Shown piece after piece: positions 47,035 through 55,874 of a DNA stretch of 64,000 nucleotides. Source of the stretch: Amycolatopsis albispora (GTDB lineage Bacteria > Actinomycetota > Actinomycetes > Mycobacteriales > Pseudonocardiaceae). The notes under the pieces are model-generated. The model had not been told where the DNA came from, ran no database searches, and saw nothing but the letters and a program-made list of their open reading frames with translations. A program made the position numbers and the translations under genes. Each line of letters opens with the position of its first letter. The first letter of the stretch is position 1. The stretch covers positions 4,898,001-4,962,000 of the forward strand of contig NZ_CP015163.1 in NCBI RefSeq assembly GCF_003312875.1, written 5' to 3'.

Positions 47035-48240
47035 ATGACCAGCGGTTACCAGGTGTTCCTCGGCCTGGACGTCGGCAAGGGCGAACACCACGCCGTCGGC
47101 CTGGACCCGGCGGGCAAGCGGCTTCACGACGCGCCGCTGCCCAACAGCGAACCGAAGCTGCGGGCGCTGTTCGACAAGCTCGCCGCGCACGGGCCGTTGC
47201 TGGTGGTGGTCGATCAACCGGCGACGATCGGCGCGCTGCCGGTCGCGGTGGCCCGCGCGGCCGGCCACCGGGTGGCCTACCTGCCCGGCCTGGCCATGCG
47301 ACGCATCGCCGACCTCTACCCCGGCCGCGCGAAAACCGACGCCCGGGACGCGTTCGTCATCGCCGACGCCGCCCGCTCGCTGCCGCACACGCTGCGCCCG
47401 GTCGACGTCGGCGACGACGCCCTGGCCGAGCTGGACGTGCTGGTCGGGTTCGACGACGACCTGGCCGGTGAGGCCACCCGGATCGGCAACCGCATCCGCG
47501 GCCTGCTCACCGGCGTCCACCCCGCCCTGGAACGCGCGATCGGCCCGAGGATCAGTCACCCGGCGGTGCTGGAGATCCTGTCCCGCTGCGGCGGCCCGAC
47601 CGGCATCCGCGCCGCCGGCCGCCGCAAGCTCACCGCGATCGCCACCGCGCACGCGCCCCGCATGGGCGACAAACTCGTCACCGCGATCCTGGCCGCGCTG
47701 GACGAGCAGACCGTCGTCGTCCCGGGCACAACGGCGGCCGACACCGTCCTGCCCCGTCTGGCCGACAGCCTGAAAACCGTTCTCCAGCAACGCAAACAGG
47801 TCGCCACCGAGGTCGAAGGGATACTCGATGCGCACCCTCTTGCCGGGGTCCTGACCTCCATGCCCGGCGTCGGGGTCAGGACCGCAGCCCGCATCCTGCT
47901 GGAGATCGGCGACGCCACGGCGTTCAAGTCCTCCGGCCACCTGGCCGCCTACGCCGGCATCGCCCCGGTCACCCGCAGCTCGGGCTCCTCCATCAAGGGC
48001 GAGCACCCGGCCCGCACCGGCAACCGCAAACTCAAGCGGGCGTTCTTCCTCGCCGCGTTCGCAGCCTTGTCCGACCCCACCAGCAGGGCCTATTACCAGC
48101 GAAAACGCGATGAAGGGAAGAAGCACAACGCCGCGCTGATCTGCCTGGCGCGGCGCCGCTGCGACGTCCTGTTCGCCATGCTCCGCAACAAGACCTACTA
48201 CCGGCACCCCGAGACCACTCCTGCCCCGGCTGCGGCTTGA
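47035..48240 (+). CDS. IS110-family transposase/recombinase
   Basis: The 401-aa protein has an N-terminal RuvC-like DEDD domain: GLDVGKGEHHAVG (D12), LLVVVDQPA (D60), RAKTDARDAFV (D102, D105). The C-terminal Tnp20-type domain has LTSMPGVGVRTAARILLEIG and AYAGIAPVTRSSGSSIKGEH with the serine cluster expected for catalysis. The second acidic residue is Asp, where IS621 has Glu. ATG 47035 is used; the frame is open from 46978, but that part overlaps the structured RNA. The protein should catalyse RNA-guided or site-specific insertion and excision. Intact, so the element may be active. Confidence 0.92.
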   Translation: MTSGYQVFLGLDVGKGEHHAVGLDPAGKRLHDAPLPNSEPKLRALFDKLAAHGPLLVVVDQPATIGALPVAVARAAGHRVAYLPGLAMRRIADLYPGRAKTDARDAFVIADAARSLPHTLRPVDVGDDALAELDVLVGFDDDLAGEATRIGNRIRGLLTGVHPALERAIGPRISHPAVLEILSRCGGPTGIRAAGRRKLTAIATAHAPRMGDKLVTAILAALDEQTVVVPGTTAADTVLPRLADSLKTVLQQRKQVATEVEGILDAHPLAGVLTSMPGVGVRTAARILLEIGDATAFKSSGHLAAYAGIAPVTRSSGSSIKGEHPARTGNRKLKRAFFLAAFAALSDPTSRAYYQRKRDEGKKHNAALICLARRRCDVLFAMLRNKTYYRHPETTPAPAAA

Positions 48241-49158
48241 CAACCACATAGGGACACCCCCCTTTCTCGCACCCCCACCCACTGCGGCGCAGCACCCCCA
48301 CTCCCACCCCCACCCGCTGCGACGCAACACCCCCACGCCCTCCACCCACTGCGACGCAACACCCCCACGCCCATCTCCACCCACTGCGGCGCAACACCCC
48401 CACGCCCAACTCCTCCACACTCCAACCCAGCCCCCACACACGCCCCAACTCCTCCGCACGCCCCAACCCAGCGCCCCTCCCCTCACGCTCACGCCCCCCA
48501 CACGCCCGCGCCGCACCACACACGGCCGCACGTTCTCGCGCCGCATGCCCGCGTCCCCTCACGCCACCGAGTCCACCCTTCGCGCGGTCCGCCCCCTCCT
48601 CTAGCCCCAAACCCCAGCCTCACCCGGCGCGGCAGCAGCGCACCTTCACGCCCCGAGCCCCAACTCTGCGCGAGTTGCGGGGGCCCTCCCCGCGCCACCA
48701 AACTCCAGCCTCAGATCACACACGGTTGCATCCCCGCACCGCCGAGACCCAGCCCCACACCGCACCGCGCACGGAGCCCACGGCAGCTTCCTCGCGCCAC
48801 CGAGCCGCGCCCTCGCGCAGCCAAGCTCCACGCCAATGTGGCTAGGCCCCTACGCACCACCACGCCCACGCGGCATGGGGCTGCACCTCACGCCGCCGCC
48901 CAGCGCCGCCCTCCAACCCGGACCGCCCCAGCTCAGCCGCCGTTGCACAGCCGTCGACCCGGCCACCCCTCGCAGGTGCCGTCGCGCAGCCGCCAGCTCA
49001 GCCGTCCTCGCGCAGCCAAGTCTTGCGCCGCCAAAGCCAGCCGTCCCCACGCAACCGGGCCCCACGCAACCGCGGCCAAGCGGTCGCGCGGCTAACGCCC
49101 CCACCAGCAAAGACCCCTGACGAAAAGGGCATGCCGCCGCCACTACTGCCCTGTCACC
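48241..49158. other. 918-nt C-rich, repeat-bearing non-coding region
   Basis: No credible gene is present. Open frames across it on both strands encode only low-complexity Gly/Val/Trp- or Pro/His/Ala-rich strings without a usable start context. The plus strand is strongly C-rich (CCACCCC, CGCGCAGCC words). It includes four diverged tandem units at 48282-48402 and an isolated AATGTGGCT near 48834 resembling half of the dispersed palindrome. Similar base bias to 42432-42760. Confidence 0.75.
48282..48402. repeat. Diverged tandem repeat, four units
   Basis: CTGCGRCGCARCACCCCCAC recurs at 48282, 48317, 48349 and 48383 (periods 35, 32 and 34 nt) with C-rich spacers of varying length. It begins 25 nt after the right end of the IS110 element, so the insertion may have gone into or beside this array. 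Confidence 0.85.
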
Positions 49159-49767
49159 ATGTCGGGCATGCAAGACATTCCGTACCGCCAGATCCGCGCC
49201 GTGCACACCGGGCGCACGATCCGCGTCTACCAGGCCTACTCCCCCGCCATCGCGGAGCCGGCGCTGGCGGCTGGCACCTTCGTCCCGCCGTTCAAGCGTG
49301 AGCGCATGACCTGGATCAAACCGTCCTTTCTCTGGATGGCGTATCGCTGCGGCTGGGCGAGCAAACCCGGCCAGGAGCGGGTCCTCGCGCTCGACCTCAC
49401 CCAGGAGGGCTTCGCCTGGGCGCTCGAGCATTCCGCCCTCAGCCACTACGACCCCGAATTCCACCCCGACCGCGAAACCTGGGCGAAGAGCGTCAAAACC
49501 CACCCCGTGCGCATCCAGTGGGACCCCGAACGCGGACTGCGCCACCAGCCGCTGCCCCACCGGTCCATCCAAATCGGACTTAGCGGGGAGGCCGTCGGCC
49601 GGTTCGTCGACGAGTGGATCACCGCGATCACCGACGTCACCGCGACCATGCGTGAAATCGGCGGGCTCGTCGCCGCCGGCGACCTCGACCGGGCTCGTGC
49701 GCTGCTGCCCGACGAGCGGCCCTACACCGGCATCCTGCCGGAGAGCTTCTCCGCCTCCGCCAGGTAG
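49159..49767 (+). CDS. DUF4291-family protein
   Basis: The 202-aa protein matches DUF4291: YRQIRAVHTGRTIRVYQAYS, PAIAEPALAAGTFVPPFKRE, RMTWIKPSFLWMAYRCGWAS, QERVLALDLTQEGFAWALEH and PVRIQWDPERGLRHQPLPHR, SIQIGL. The family is widespread and soluble, with no assigned biochemical function. ATG 49159 or 49168 may be the start. The last 46 nt overlap the end of the convergent gene at 49722. Confidence 0.9.
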   Translation: MSGMQDIPYRQIRAVHTGRTIRVYQAYSPAIAEPALAAGTFVPPFKRERMTWIKPSFLWMAYRCGWASKPGQERVLALDLTQEGFAWALEHSALSHYDPEFHPDRETWAKSVKTHPVRIQWDPERGLRHQPLPHRSIQIGLSGEAVGRFVDEWITAITDVTATMREIGGLVAAGDLDRARALLPDERPYTGILPESFSASAR

Positions 49768-50090
49768 ACGCGCTGCTCCTCGGTCTCCGGTTCGATCCGG
49801 GCCCCGCCGCGCGTCAGCATCACCACCGACGGCCGCAGCACGCCGTCCACCATCATCCGCCGCAGTTCGTGACCGGAGCGGAAATACTCCCGGAAAACGT
49901 GCTCGGTGAACGCCTGGAATCGAACGATGTCCACCTCGTGAAAATCCGCCGCCATCGCGGTGAAACCGGTGGGCACGCCGACCAGTCCGGCCAGGCCTTC
50001 CGCCAGCGCCAGGTACGTCTCACCCACGCGCGACGCGGGGCTCCACACCGTTTCCCCGCCGACTTCGAAAACGCAGCCCACCGCACGCAT
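49722..50090 (-). CDS. DUF6086-like conserved protein
   Basis: The 122-aa protein reads RAVGCVFEVGGETVWSPASR, VGETYLALAEGLAGLVGVPT and FHEVDIVRFQAFTEHVFREY, ending GARIEPETEEQRVYLAEAEK. The VFEVGGETVWSPASRVGE start fits a small actinobacterial family I know as DUF6086, of unknown function and often near secretion or immunity-type genes; this assignment is tentative. ATG 50090 is 1 nt after the upstream stop, suggesting an operon with 50092-51816. Confidence 0.65.
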   Translation of the reverse strand: MRAVGCVFEVGGETVWSPASRVGETYLALAEGLAGLVGVPTGFTAMAADFHEVDIVRFQAFTEHVFREYFRSGHELRRMMVDGVLRPSVVMLTRGGARIEPETEEQRVYLAEAEKLSGRMPV

Positions 50091-50091
50091 C

Positions 50092-50436
50092 CTAGGGCTG
50101 TTTGTCCTCTTCGAGGTCAAAAACGGCCAGCATTTCGGTGATGTGCCCGATCAGCAGCACCGCCATCGGCGAACCGGCCGCCGGGCATTCCGCCAATCGC
50201 ACGCACAATTCGGCCAATGCCTCGCGATCGCGAGGACCACCGGCCAGCAGCACGTCGAGACGGCCGTCCTCGAAGGTCCGCAGGTATTCGATCAGGCGCA
50301 GGTCGTCCACGTCGGCGAGCCGCCAGCCGACCAGCCGGCCGTCGGCTACCAGCAGTTCCCGATCGCGCGCGAGGCGGATCCGGACCACCTCCGCGAACCG
50401 GGAGCGCCGCACGGCCGAACCACCTCCGCCCCGCAT
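50092..50436 (-). CDS. Hypothetical protein
   Basis: A 114-aa soluble protein: VVRIRLARDRELLVADGRLV, GWRLADVDDLRLIEYLRTFE, DGRLDVLLAGGPRDREALAE and SPMAVLLIGHITEMLAVFDL. No family recognised. The pattern of short beta strands followed by two helices would suit an ESX-cassette accessory or immunity protein, but this is only from context. GGGAG precedes ATG 50436. It is followed without a gap by the DUF6086-like gene. Confidence 0.55.
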   Translation of the reverse strand: MRGGGGSAVRRSRFAEVVRIRLARDRELLVADGRLVGWRLADVDDLRLIEYLRTFEDGRLDVLLAGGPRDREALAELCVRLAECPAAGSPMAVLLIGHITEMLAVFDLEEDKQP

Positions 50437-50473
50437 ACTCCCGCCTCGGGGCCGACGGCCGCAATGATCGCGG

Positions 50474-50941
50474 TCAGAGGTTGTGCCGGGCCTTCAACTC
50501 CAGGTGCCGCTCCGCCTCCGCGCGGAGGAAGGCGAGCAGGCTGGGCCAGCTCTCCCGGACCTCGGTCTCCATCTCCTCGTACAGGTGCACCCGCCCACCC
50601 GGCTCCAGCCAGTACAGCTGGTAGCCCTGGTGCATGCCGAGCAAGATCGAACCGGGCGCGATCAGGTGCTCGACCTTGTTCTCCCGCACCAGATCCCGCA
50701 TCTCGTCGGCGAGTTCGACGATGCCCGGGTAGAACACCGACGTGCCACGCAGCAAATCCCCCGCGCGCCTGCCCATCCTCAGCAGGAAGTCCTCGTACGG
50801 CTGCGGCAACCAGCCGACACCGCGAACCCTCGCCACCTCTTCCTCGGTGCACGGCACCAGGGTCTCCTCGGTGGCCAGCCCCCGCTCCAGGAGGTAGGCG
50901 GCCAGGTCCTCAATCCCGCAGGTCCCGCGGATCCCGCTCAG
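50474..50941 (-). CDS. SMI1/KNR4-type protein, possible immunity protein
   Basis: Up to 155 aa. The pattern TEEEVARVRGVGWLPQPYED, FLLRMGRRAGDLLRGTSVFY, PGIVELADEMRDLV and SILLGMHQGYQLYWLEPGGR fits the SMI1/KNR4 (SUKH) superfamily, many of which neutralise polymorphic toxins. The conserved-looking N-terminus (IEDLAAYLLERGLATEETLV) has no ATG, GTG or TTG in frame before it. The first codon that restores it is CTG 50941, overlapping the upstream stop as CTGA. GTG 50857, with GAGGAG upstream, is the conventional alternative and would give a shorter protein. No toxin gene is adjacent. Confidence 0.7.
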   Translation of the reverse strand: MSGIRGTCGIEDLAAYLLERGLATEETLVPCTEEEVARVRGVGWLPQPYEDFLLRMGRRAGDLLRGTSVFYPGIVELADEMRDLVRENKVEHLIAPGSILLGMHQGYQLYWLEPGGRVHLYEEMETEVRESWPSLLAFLRAEAERHLELKARHNL

Positions 50942-51249
50942 CCCGCTTCGGCGTTCTTCAGGGCCTTGCTGGTCGCGCCTTCCCGCTCGGTGTACGCGGC
51001 CGCCGAGTCGCGGACCTTCGTGGCGGTCTCGGTCAGCGACTCGACCGCCGTCTTCAGCGCGTTGACGCCCATCTCCTCGAACGGCTGCAGCAACATCGCG
51101 AACGGCTGGCAGATCACCCCGTACGCGCTGTCGTCCATGGTCACCTGGCTCGCCGCGTCGACCGCGGTCTGCATCCGCTCGGAAAAGCCGTCGACCTTGC
51201 CGGCGTGCACGGTCAGTTCGTCGTTGAGTACCTCGTAACCCTGTGGCAT
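50938..51249 (-). CDS. EspC/WXG100-like type VII secretion substrate
   Basis: The 103-aa helical protein (MPQGYEVLNDELTVHAGKVD, RMQTAVDAASQVTMDDSAYG, FAMLLQPFEEMGVNALKTAV, then SAAAYTEREGATSKALKNAE) fits the ESX-1 secretion-associated EspC family. It carries a YxxxE secretion signal (YTERE) after the second helix. It would pair as a helical hairpin and be exported by an ESX system not present in this window. ATG 51249 has GAGGGG upstream. It lies in an operon between the YbaB-like gene and the SMI1 gene. Confidence 0.78.
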   Translation of the reverse strand: MPQGYEVLNDELTVHAGKVDGFSERMQTAVDAASQVTMDDSAYGVICQPFAMLLQPFEEMGVNALKTAVESLTETATKVRDSAAAYTEREGATSKALKNAEAG

Positions 51250-51261
51250 CGCTCACCCCTC

Positions 51262-51816
51262 CTAGTCGCGGCGCAGGAAAGACTGGTCGCTGAAGTCCTC
51301 GCCGTCTTCGTCGTCCGGGCCGGGCTTCCGGCGCGGCGTCGGCTTCGGCGCGGGCGGGGCCGGAGGCGCCTTCGCGGCCGGCGGCTCCTCTTCCTCGCTC
51401 TCGTACAGCTGCCGCTGCTGCGGCTGCCCGGCGACCGGCGGCTCGTCCTCCTCGGGCGGCGCCGGGAAGTTGTCCACCGCGGTGGCCACCAAGTGCCGCG
51501 TGGTCGCGTCGTCACCGACCGTCTCGGCGGTGATCTCGGCCAACCGCTCCGGGTACTTCGACTGCGCCTTCTGCATCGCGCGCAGCACGTTGGCGGCGAT
51601 CTCGTCCGGGCTCATCTTCAGCACGGCCTGCGTCATCTTGACGTCGGTGGGCAGCCCGTTGTGCCCGACGGTCACGCTGACCGCGCCCGAGGCCACCGAC
51701 TCGGTGATCGAGATGCGCTCCACCTGCGCCTGCATCGCCTGGTACTTCTGCGACGTCTCCGCCGCGTTGCGCTCCCAGTCGTTCACCATGCGCTCGACGT
51801 CGGCCAGATCAGCCAC
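51262..51816 (-). CDS. YbaB/EbfC-family protein of a type VII cassette
   Basis: The 184-aa protein starts with a YbaB/EbfC domain (WERNAAETSQKYQAMQAQVE, GAVSVTVGHNGLPTDVKMTQ, MSPDEIAANVLRAMQKAQSK), followed by a disordered, Pro/Glu-rich tail of about 75 residues (EDEPPVAGQPQQRQLYESEE and later PAPPAPKPTPRRKPGPDDED). YbaB-like proteins with such tails commonly precede EspC/WXG100 genes in actinobacteria. The role may be DNA or partner binding; it is not known. GTG 51816 has GAGGGG upstream. Confidence 0.8.
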   Translation of the reverse strand: MADLADVERMVNDWERNAAETSQKYQAMQAQVERISITESVASGAVSVTVGHNGLPTDVKMTQAVLKMSPDEIAANVLRAMQKAQSKYPERLAEITAETVGDDATTRHLVATAVDNFPAPPEEDEPPVAGQPQQRQLYESEEEEPPAAKAPPAPPAPKPTPRRKPGPDDEDGEDFSDQSFLRRD

Positions 51817-52061
51817 CGGACACCCCTCACCTAGTCACTACTGAGCACAGACGGGCGCGCCCGCCGCGCGGTTCCACCCATCATTCCGCGTGTGCCCGCG
51901 ACACCGGCGCAACCACCCTCCCGTATCGATTCAGTGACAAATGCCAACCTCCGGCGGGCTTGCTAGGGCCACTTCGGTCACACGCACCAGAGCGAGGGGG
52001 TTAGCCTGGTAGGCGCGTAACCGGACCCAAGATCGAGTATGGATAGAGGCGAGCCCAAGCC

Positions 52062-55000
52062 GTGTCCAGCAGCAGCCCTGCGTCACAGTTCGGCCCCAAC
52101 GAGTGGCTGGTCGAAGAGATGTACGACCAGTTCCTGGCCGACCCCTCATCGGTAGATGCCGCTTGGCATGACTTCTTCGCCGACTTCAAGCCAACTCAGG
52201 ACGCCCAGGCCAAGGCCGACAGCGCCCGTGCGAGCGCGAAGGCGGAGGCCGCGACCAGCCCGAACGGCCAGGGCAACCAGCCGTCGGCCAAGTCGCGCCA
52301 GAACGCCGACTCGGCCGCGCGCCAGTCCTCGGCGAAGGCGAGCGAGCCCGAGAAGGCGCCCGCCAAGCAGCCGGCCCCGGCGAAGGCGGCCCCGGCCAAG
52401 GCCGCCAAGCCCGCCGAGAAGGCCCCCGCCGCCAAGGAGCCGGTCAAGACCGAGGCCGAGAGCAAGCCGCTGCGTGGCGCGGCCGCCGCGATCGCCAAGA
52501 ACATGGACGCCTCGCTGTCGGTGCCGACCGCGACCAGCGTGCGCGCGGTGCCCGCCAAGCTGATGGCGGACAACCGCATCGTGATCAACAACCACCTGAA
52601 GCGGACCAGGGGCGGGAAGATCTCCTTCACCCACCTCATCGGCTACGCGATGGTGCGCGCGCTGCGCGACTTCCCGAACATGAACCGGCACTACCAGCTG
52701 ATCGACGGCAAGCCGTTCGCGGTGACCCCGGAGCACGTGAACTTCGGGCTGGCCATCGACATGAAGGGCAAGGAAGGCGCCCGCACGCTGGTGGTGGCCT
52801 CGATCAAGGCCACCGAGAACATGACCTTCCTGCAGTTCTGGCAGGCCTACGAGGAGATCGTCAAGAAGGCCCGCAACAACAAGCTCACCGCGGACGACTT
52901 CGCCGGCACCACCATCTCGCTGACCAACCCGGGCGGCATCGGCACCAACCACTCGGTGCCGCGGCTGCAGGCCGGGCAGGGCTGCATCATCGGCGTCGGC
53001 GCGATGCAGTACCCGGCCTCGTTCGAGGGCACCAGCGAGAAGACCCTGGTCGACCTCGCGGTCAGCAAGATCATGACGCTGACCTCGACCTACGACCACC
53101 GGATCATCCAGGGCGCCGAGTCCGGCGAGTTCCTCAAGCGCATCCACGAGCTGCTGCTCGGCGCGGACGGCTTCTACGACGACGTCTTCACCAGCCTGCG
53201 CCTGCCCTACGAGCCGATCCGCTGGGTGGCCGACATCCCCGAGGGCGCGGTCGACAAGACCGCCAGGGTGATCGAGCTGATCGAGGCCTACCGGATGCGC
53301 GGCCACCTGATGGCCGACACCGACCCGCTGAACTACCGCCAGCGCCGCCACGAGGACCTCGACGTGCTCACCCACGGGCTCACCCTGTGGGACCTGGACC
53401 GCGAGTTCCCGGTCGGCGGCTTCGCCGGCCAGGAGCGGATGAAGTTCCGCGACATCCTCGGCGTGCTGCGCAACTCGTACTGCCGCACGGTCGGCATCGA
53501 GTACACGCACATCATCGACCCCGACGAGCGCCGGTGGATCCAGGACCGGGTGGAGGTCCCGCACGAGAAGCCGGACCCCGCGGTGCAGAAGTACGTGCTG
53601 TCCAAGCTGAACGCGGCCGAGGCCTTCGAGACCTTCCTGCAGACCAAGTACGTCGGGCAGAAGCGGTTCTCGCTCGAAGGCGGCGAGACCGCGATCCCGC
53701 TGCTGGACACCGTGCTGGACAAGGCCGCCGAGTACGAGCTGGACGAGGTCGTCATCGGCATGCCGCACCGCGGCAGGCTGAACGTGCTGGCCAACATCGT
53801 CGGCAAGCCGATCTCGCAGATCTTCCAGGAGTTCGAGGGCAATCTGGACCCGGGCCAGGCACACGGCTCCGGTGACGTGAAGTACCACCTCGGCGCCGAG
53901 GGCAAGTACTTCCGCATGTTCGGCGACGGCGAGACCAAGGTGTCGCTGACCGCGAACCCGTCGCACCTGGAGACCGTCGACCCGGTGCTCGAGGGCATCG
54001 TCCGCGCCAAGCAGGACATCCTCGACAAGGGCGGCGAGGGCTTCACCGTGCTGCCGGTGCTGCTGCACGGCGACGCCGCCTTCGCCGGGCAGGGCGTGGT
54101 CGCCGAGACGCTGAACCTGGCGCTGCTGCGCGGGTACCGCACCGGCGGCACCGTGCACCTGATCATCAACAACCAGGTCGGCTTCACCACCGCGCCGGAG
54201 AACTCGCGTTCGTCGCAGTACGCCACCGACGTGGCGAAGATGATCGGCGCGCCGGTCTTCCACGTCAACGGCGACGACCCGGAGGCCGCGCACTGGGTGG
54301 CCAAGCTGGCCGTGGACTACCGCCAGGCGTTCAACAAGGACGTGGTGATCGACCTCATCTGCTACCGCCGCCGCGGGCACAACGAGGGCGACGACCCGTC
54401 GATGACGCAGCCGGCGATGTACGACATCATCGACACCAAGCGCAGCGTGCGGAAGACCTACACCGAATCGCTGATCGGCCGCGGGGACATCTCGGTGGAA
54501 GAGGCCGAAGCGGCGCTGCGGGACTTCTCCAGCCAGCTGGAGCACGTCTTCAACGAGGTCCGCGAGCTGGAGAAGCACCCGGTGAAGGCGAGCCCCTCGG
54601 TCGAGGAGGAGCAGCAGGTGCCCGCGAAGGTGCCGACAGCCATCTCCCGCGAGGTCGTCGAGCAGATCGGCGACGCGTTCATCAACGTGCCGGAGGGCTT
54701 CACCCCGCACCCGCGCGTCAAGCCGGTGATGGAGCGGCGGCACAAGATGTCGCGCGAAGGCGGCATCGACTGGGCCTTCGGCGAGCTGCTCGCCTTCGGC
54801 TCGCTCGCGCTGGAGGGCAAGCTGGTGCGGCTGTCCGGCCAGGACTCCCGCCGCGGCACCTTCACCCAGCGGCACTCGGTGTACATCGACCGCAAGACCG
54901 GTGAGGAGTACTCGCCACTGCAGCACCTGGCCGAGAACCAGGGCCGCGTGATGATCTACGACTCGGCGCTGTCCGAGTACGCGGCGGTCGGCTTCGAGTA

Positions 55001-55793
55001 CGGCTACTCGGTGGCCAACTCCGACGCGCTGGTGATGTGGGAAGCCCAGTTCGGCGACTTCGTCAACGGCGCGCAGACCGTGATCGACGAGTACATCTCC
55101 TCCGGTGAGGCCAAGTGGGGCCAGCTCTCCGACGTGGTGCTGCTGCTGCCGCACGGCCACGAGGGCCAGGGCCCGGACCACACCTCCGGCCGCATCGAGC
55201 GCTTCCTGCAGCTGTGCGCCGAAGGCTCGATGACCGTCTCGGTGCCGTCGACCCCGGCGAACTACTTCCACCTGCTGCGGCGCCACGCGCTCGACGGCGT
55301 GAACCGGCCGCTGGTGGTCTTCACCCCGAAGCGCCTGCTGCGCGACAAGGCGGTGAAGTCGTCGATCGAGGAGTTCACCGAGCAGTCGAAGTTCCTGTCG
55401 GTGATCGACGACAGCGGCGTCGACCCGGCCAAGGTCCGGAAGGTGCTGCTGACCTCGGGCAAGATGTACTGGGAGCTGCTCGCCGAGCGCGAGAAGCAGG
55501 GCATCACCGACGTCGCGCTGGTCCGCATCGAGCAGTACTACCCGCTGCCGAAGAAGAAGCTGGTGGCCGCGGTGGAGCGGTACACGGCGGCTTCGTCGAT
55601 CATGTGGGTCCAGGAGGAGCCGGAGAACCAGGGTGCCTGGCCGTTCTTCGGGCTGAACCTGCCGCGCAAGTTCCCGGAGTTCTTCGGCGGGCTGGAGGTC
55701 GCGGCGCGGCGCCCGATGGCGGCGCCGTCGGCCGGTTCGTCCAAGGTGCACGAGGTGGAGCAGAAGGCGATCATCGCCAAGGCGTTCAGCTGA
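52062..55793 (+). CDS. kgd: Multifunctional 2-oxoglutarate decarboxylase/dehydrogenase (E2-E1 fusion)
   Basis: The 1243-aa protein is the actinobacterial Kgd/OdhA type. A short N-terminal E1 segment ([20 protein letters not shown]) and an Ala/Lys/Pro linker (about 45-140) precede an E2-like acyltransferase domain ending in [16 protein letters not shown] (HxxxD-type catalytic region). The ThDP E1 domain follows, with [19 protein letters not shown] [40 protein letters not shown] then [20 protein letters not shown]. The C-terminal transketolase part contains [20 protein letters not shown]. It works in the TCA cycle, giving succinyl-CoA or succinic semialdehyde. GTG 52062 start. Confidence 0.95.
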   Translation: MSSSSPASQFGPNEWLVEEMYDQFLADPSSVDAAWHDFFADFKPTQDAQAKADSARASAKAEAATSPNGQGNQPSAKSRQNADSAARQSSAKASEPEKAPAKQPAPAKAAPAKAAKPAEKAPAAKEPVKTEAESKPLRGAAAAIAKNMDASLSVPTATSVRAVPAKLMADNRIVINNHLKRTRGGKISFTHLIGYAMVRALRDFPNMNRHYQLIDGKPFAVTPEHVNFGLAIDMKGKEGARTLVVASIKATENMTFLQFWQAYEEIVKKARNNKLTADDFAGTTISLTNPGGIGTNHSVPRLQAGQGCIIGVGAMQYPASFEGTSEKTLVDLAVSKIMTLTSTYDHRIIQGAESGEFLKRIHELLLGADGFYDDVFTSLRLPYEPIRWVADIPEGAVDKTARVIELIEAYRMRGHLMADTDPLNYRQRRHEDLDVLTHGLTLWDLDREFPVGGFAGQERMKFRDILGVLRNSYCRTVGIEYTHIIDPDERRWIQDRVEVPHEKPDPAVQKYVLSKLNAAEAFETFLQTKYVGQKRFSLEGGETAIPLLDTVLDKAAEYELDEVVIGMPHRGRLNVLANIVGKPISQIFQEFEGNLDPGQAHGSGDVKYHLGAEGKYFRMFGDGETKVSLTANPSHLETVDPVLEGIVRAKQDILDKGGEGFTVLPVLLHGDAAFAGQGVVAETLNLALLRGYRTGGTVHLIINNQVGFTTAPENSRSSQYATDVAKMIGAPVFHVNGDDPEAAHWVAKLAVDYRQAFNKDVVIDLICYRRRGHNEGDDPSMTQPAMYDIIDTKRSVRKTYTESLIGRGDISVEEAEAALRDFSSQLEHVFNEVRELEKHPVKASPSVEEEQQVPAKVPTAISREVVEQIGDAFINVPEGFTPHPRVKPVMERRHKMSREGGIDWAFGELLAFGSLALEGKLVRLSGQDSRRGTFTQRHSVYIDRKTGEEYSPLQHLAENQGRVMIYDSALSEYAAVGFEYGYSVANSDALVMWEAQFGDFVNGAQTVIDEYISSGEAKWGQLSDVVLLLPHGHEGQGPDHTSGRIERFLQLCAEGSMTVSVPSTPANYFHLLRRHALDGVNRPLVVFTPKRLLRDKAVKSSIEEFTEQSKFLSVIDDSGVDPAKVRKVLLTSGKMYWELLAEREKQGITDVALVRIEQYYPLPKKKLVAAVERYTAASSIMWVQEEPENQGAWPFFGLNLPRKFPEFFGGLEVAARRPMAAPSAGSSKVHEVEQKAIIAKAFS

Positions 55794-55808
55794 CCCGGTA
55801 GAGCTAGT

Positions 55809-55861
55809 GTCACGAATGTGGCTTTCGAGACGCAGAACGTCTCGAAAGCCACATTCGTGAC
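55809..55861. repeat. Intergenic palindrome, ACACGAATGTGGCTTT family, 24-bp copy
   Basis: A perfect 24-bp inverted repeat (55809-55832 with 55838-55861) with a 5-nt loop. The arm is GTCACGAATGTGGCTTTCGA followed by GACG; the inner part GAGACG differs from the GGGGC of other copies but pairs perfectly. It lies between convergent kgd and subtilase genes. Confidence 0.92.
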
Positions 55862-55874
55862 ATCGGGGCCAGGA

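Larger units (their letters stand above)
46806..48259 (+). mobile_element. IS110-family insertion sequence
   Basis: The element consists of a 5' non-coding part of about 230 nt, a DEDD-type transposase gene and a very short 3' end. IS110 elements lack terminal inverted repeats, so ends are inferred. The right end is placed just after ATAGGGACAC (48248-48257), which is repeated in the 5' non-coding RNA region (46934-46943). The left end is placed near CCGTTACC (46806-46813), partly complementary to GTAACG (46969-46974). The true core dinucleotide is uncertain because of C-runs at both ends. It lies between the ABC exporter and a C-rich repeat tract. Confidence 0.75.

Noticed and set aside
46806..48259. 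Terminal inverted repeats and target duplication for the IS
   Set aside because: None found; IS110 elements normally lack both, and the 10-bp ATAGGGACAC repeat is better read as a guide/end match.
48282..48402. CRISPR array
   Set aside because: Only four diverged units with C-rich low-complexity spacers of 12-15 nt; no cas genes.
46831..48610. Minus-strand frames across the IS110 element and the C-rich tract (GVGVLRRSGW-type repeats)
   Set aside because: The repeated peptides come from the tandem DNA repeat read in translation. There is no start context, and the transposase on the other strand explains the rest.
52146..55751. A 1201-codon minus-strand open frame opposite kgd
   Set aside because: It exactly shadows the well-supported kgd gene and has His/Val/Leu/Arg-repetitive composition without any motif.
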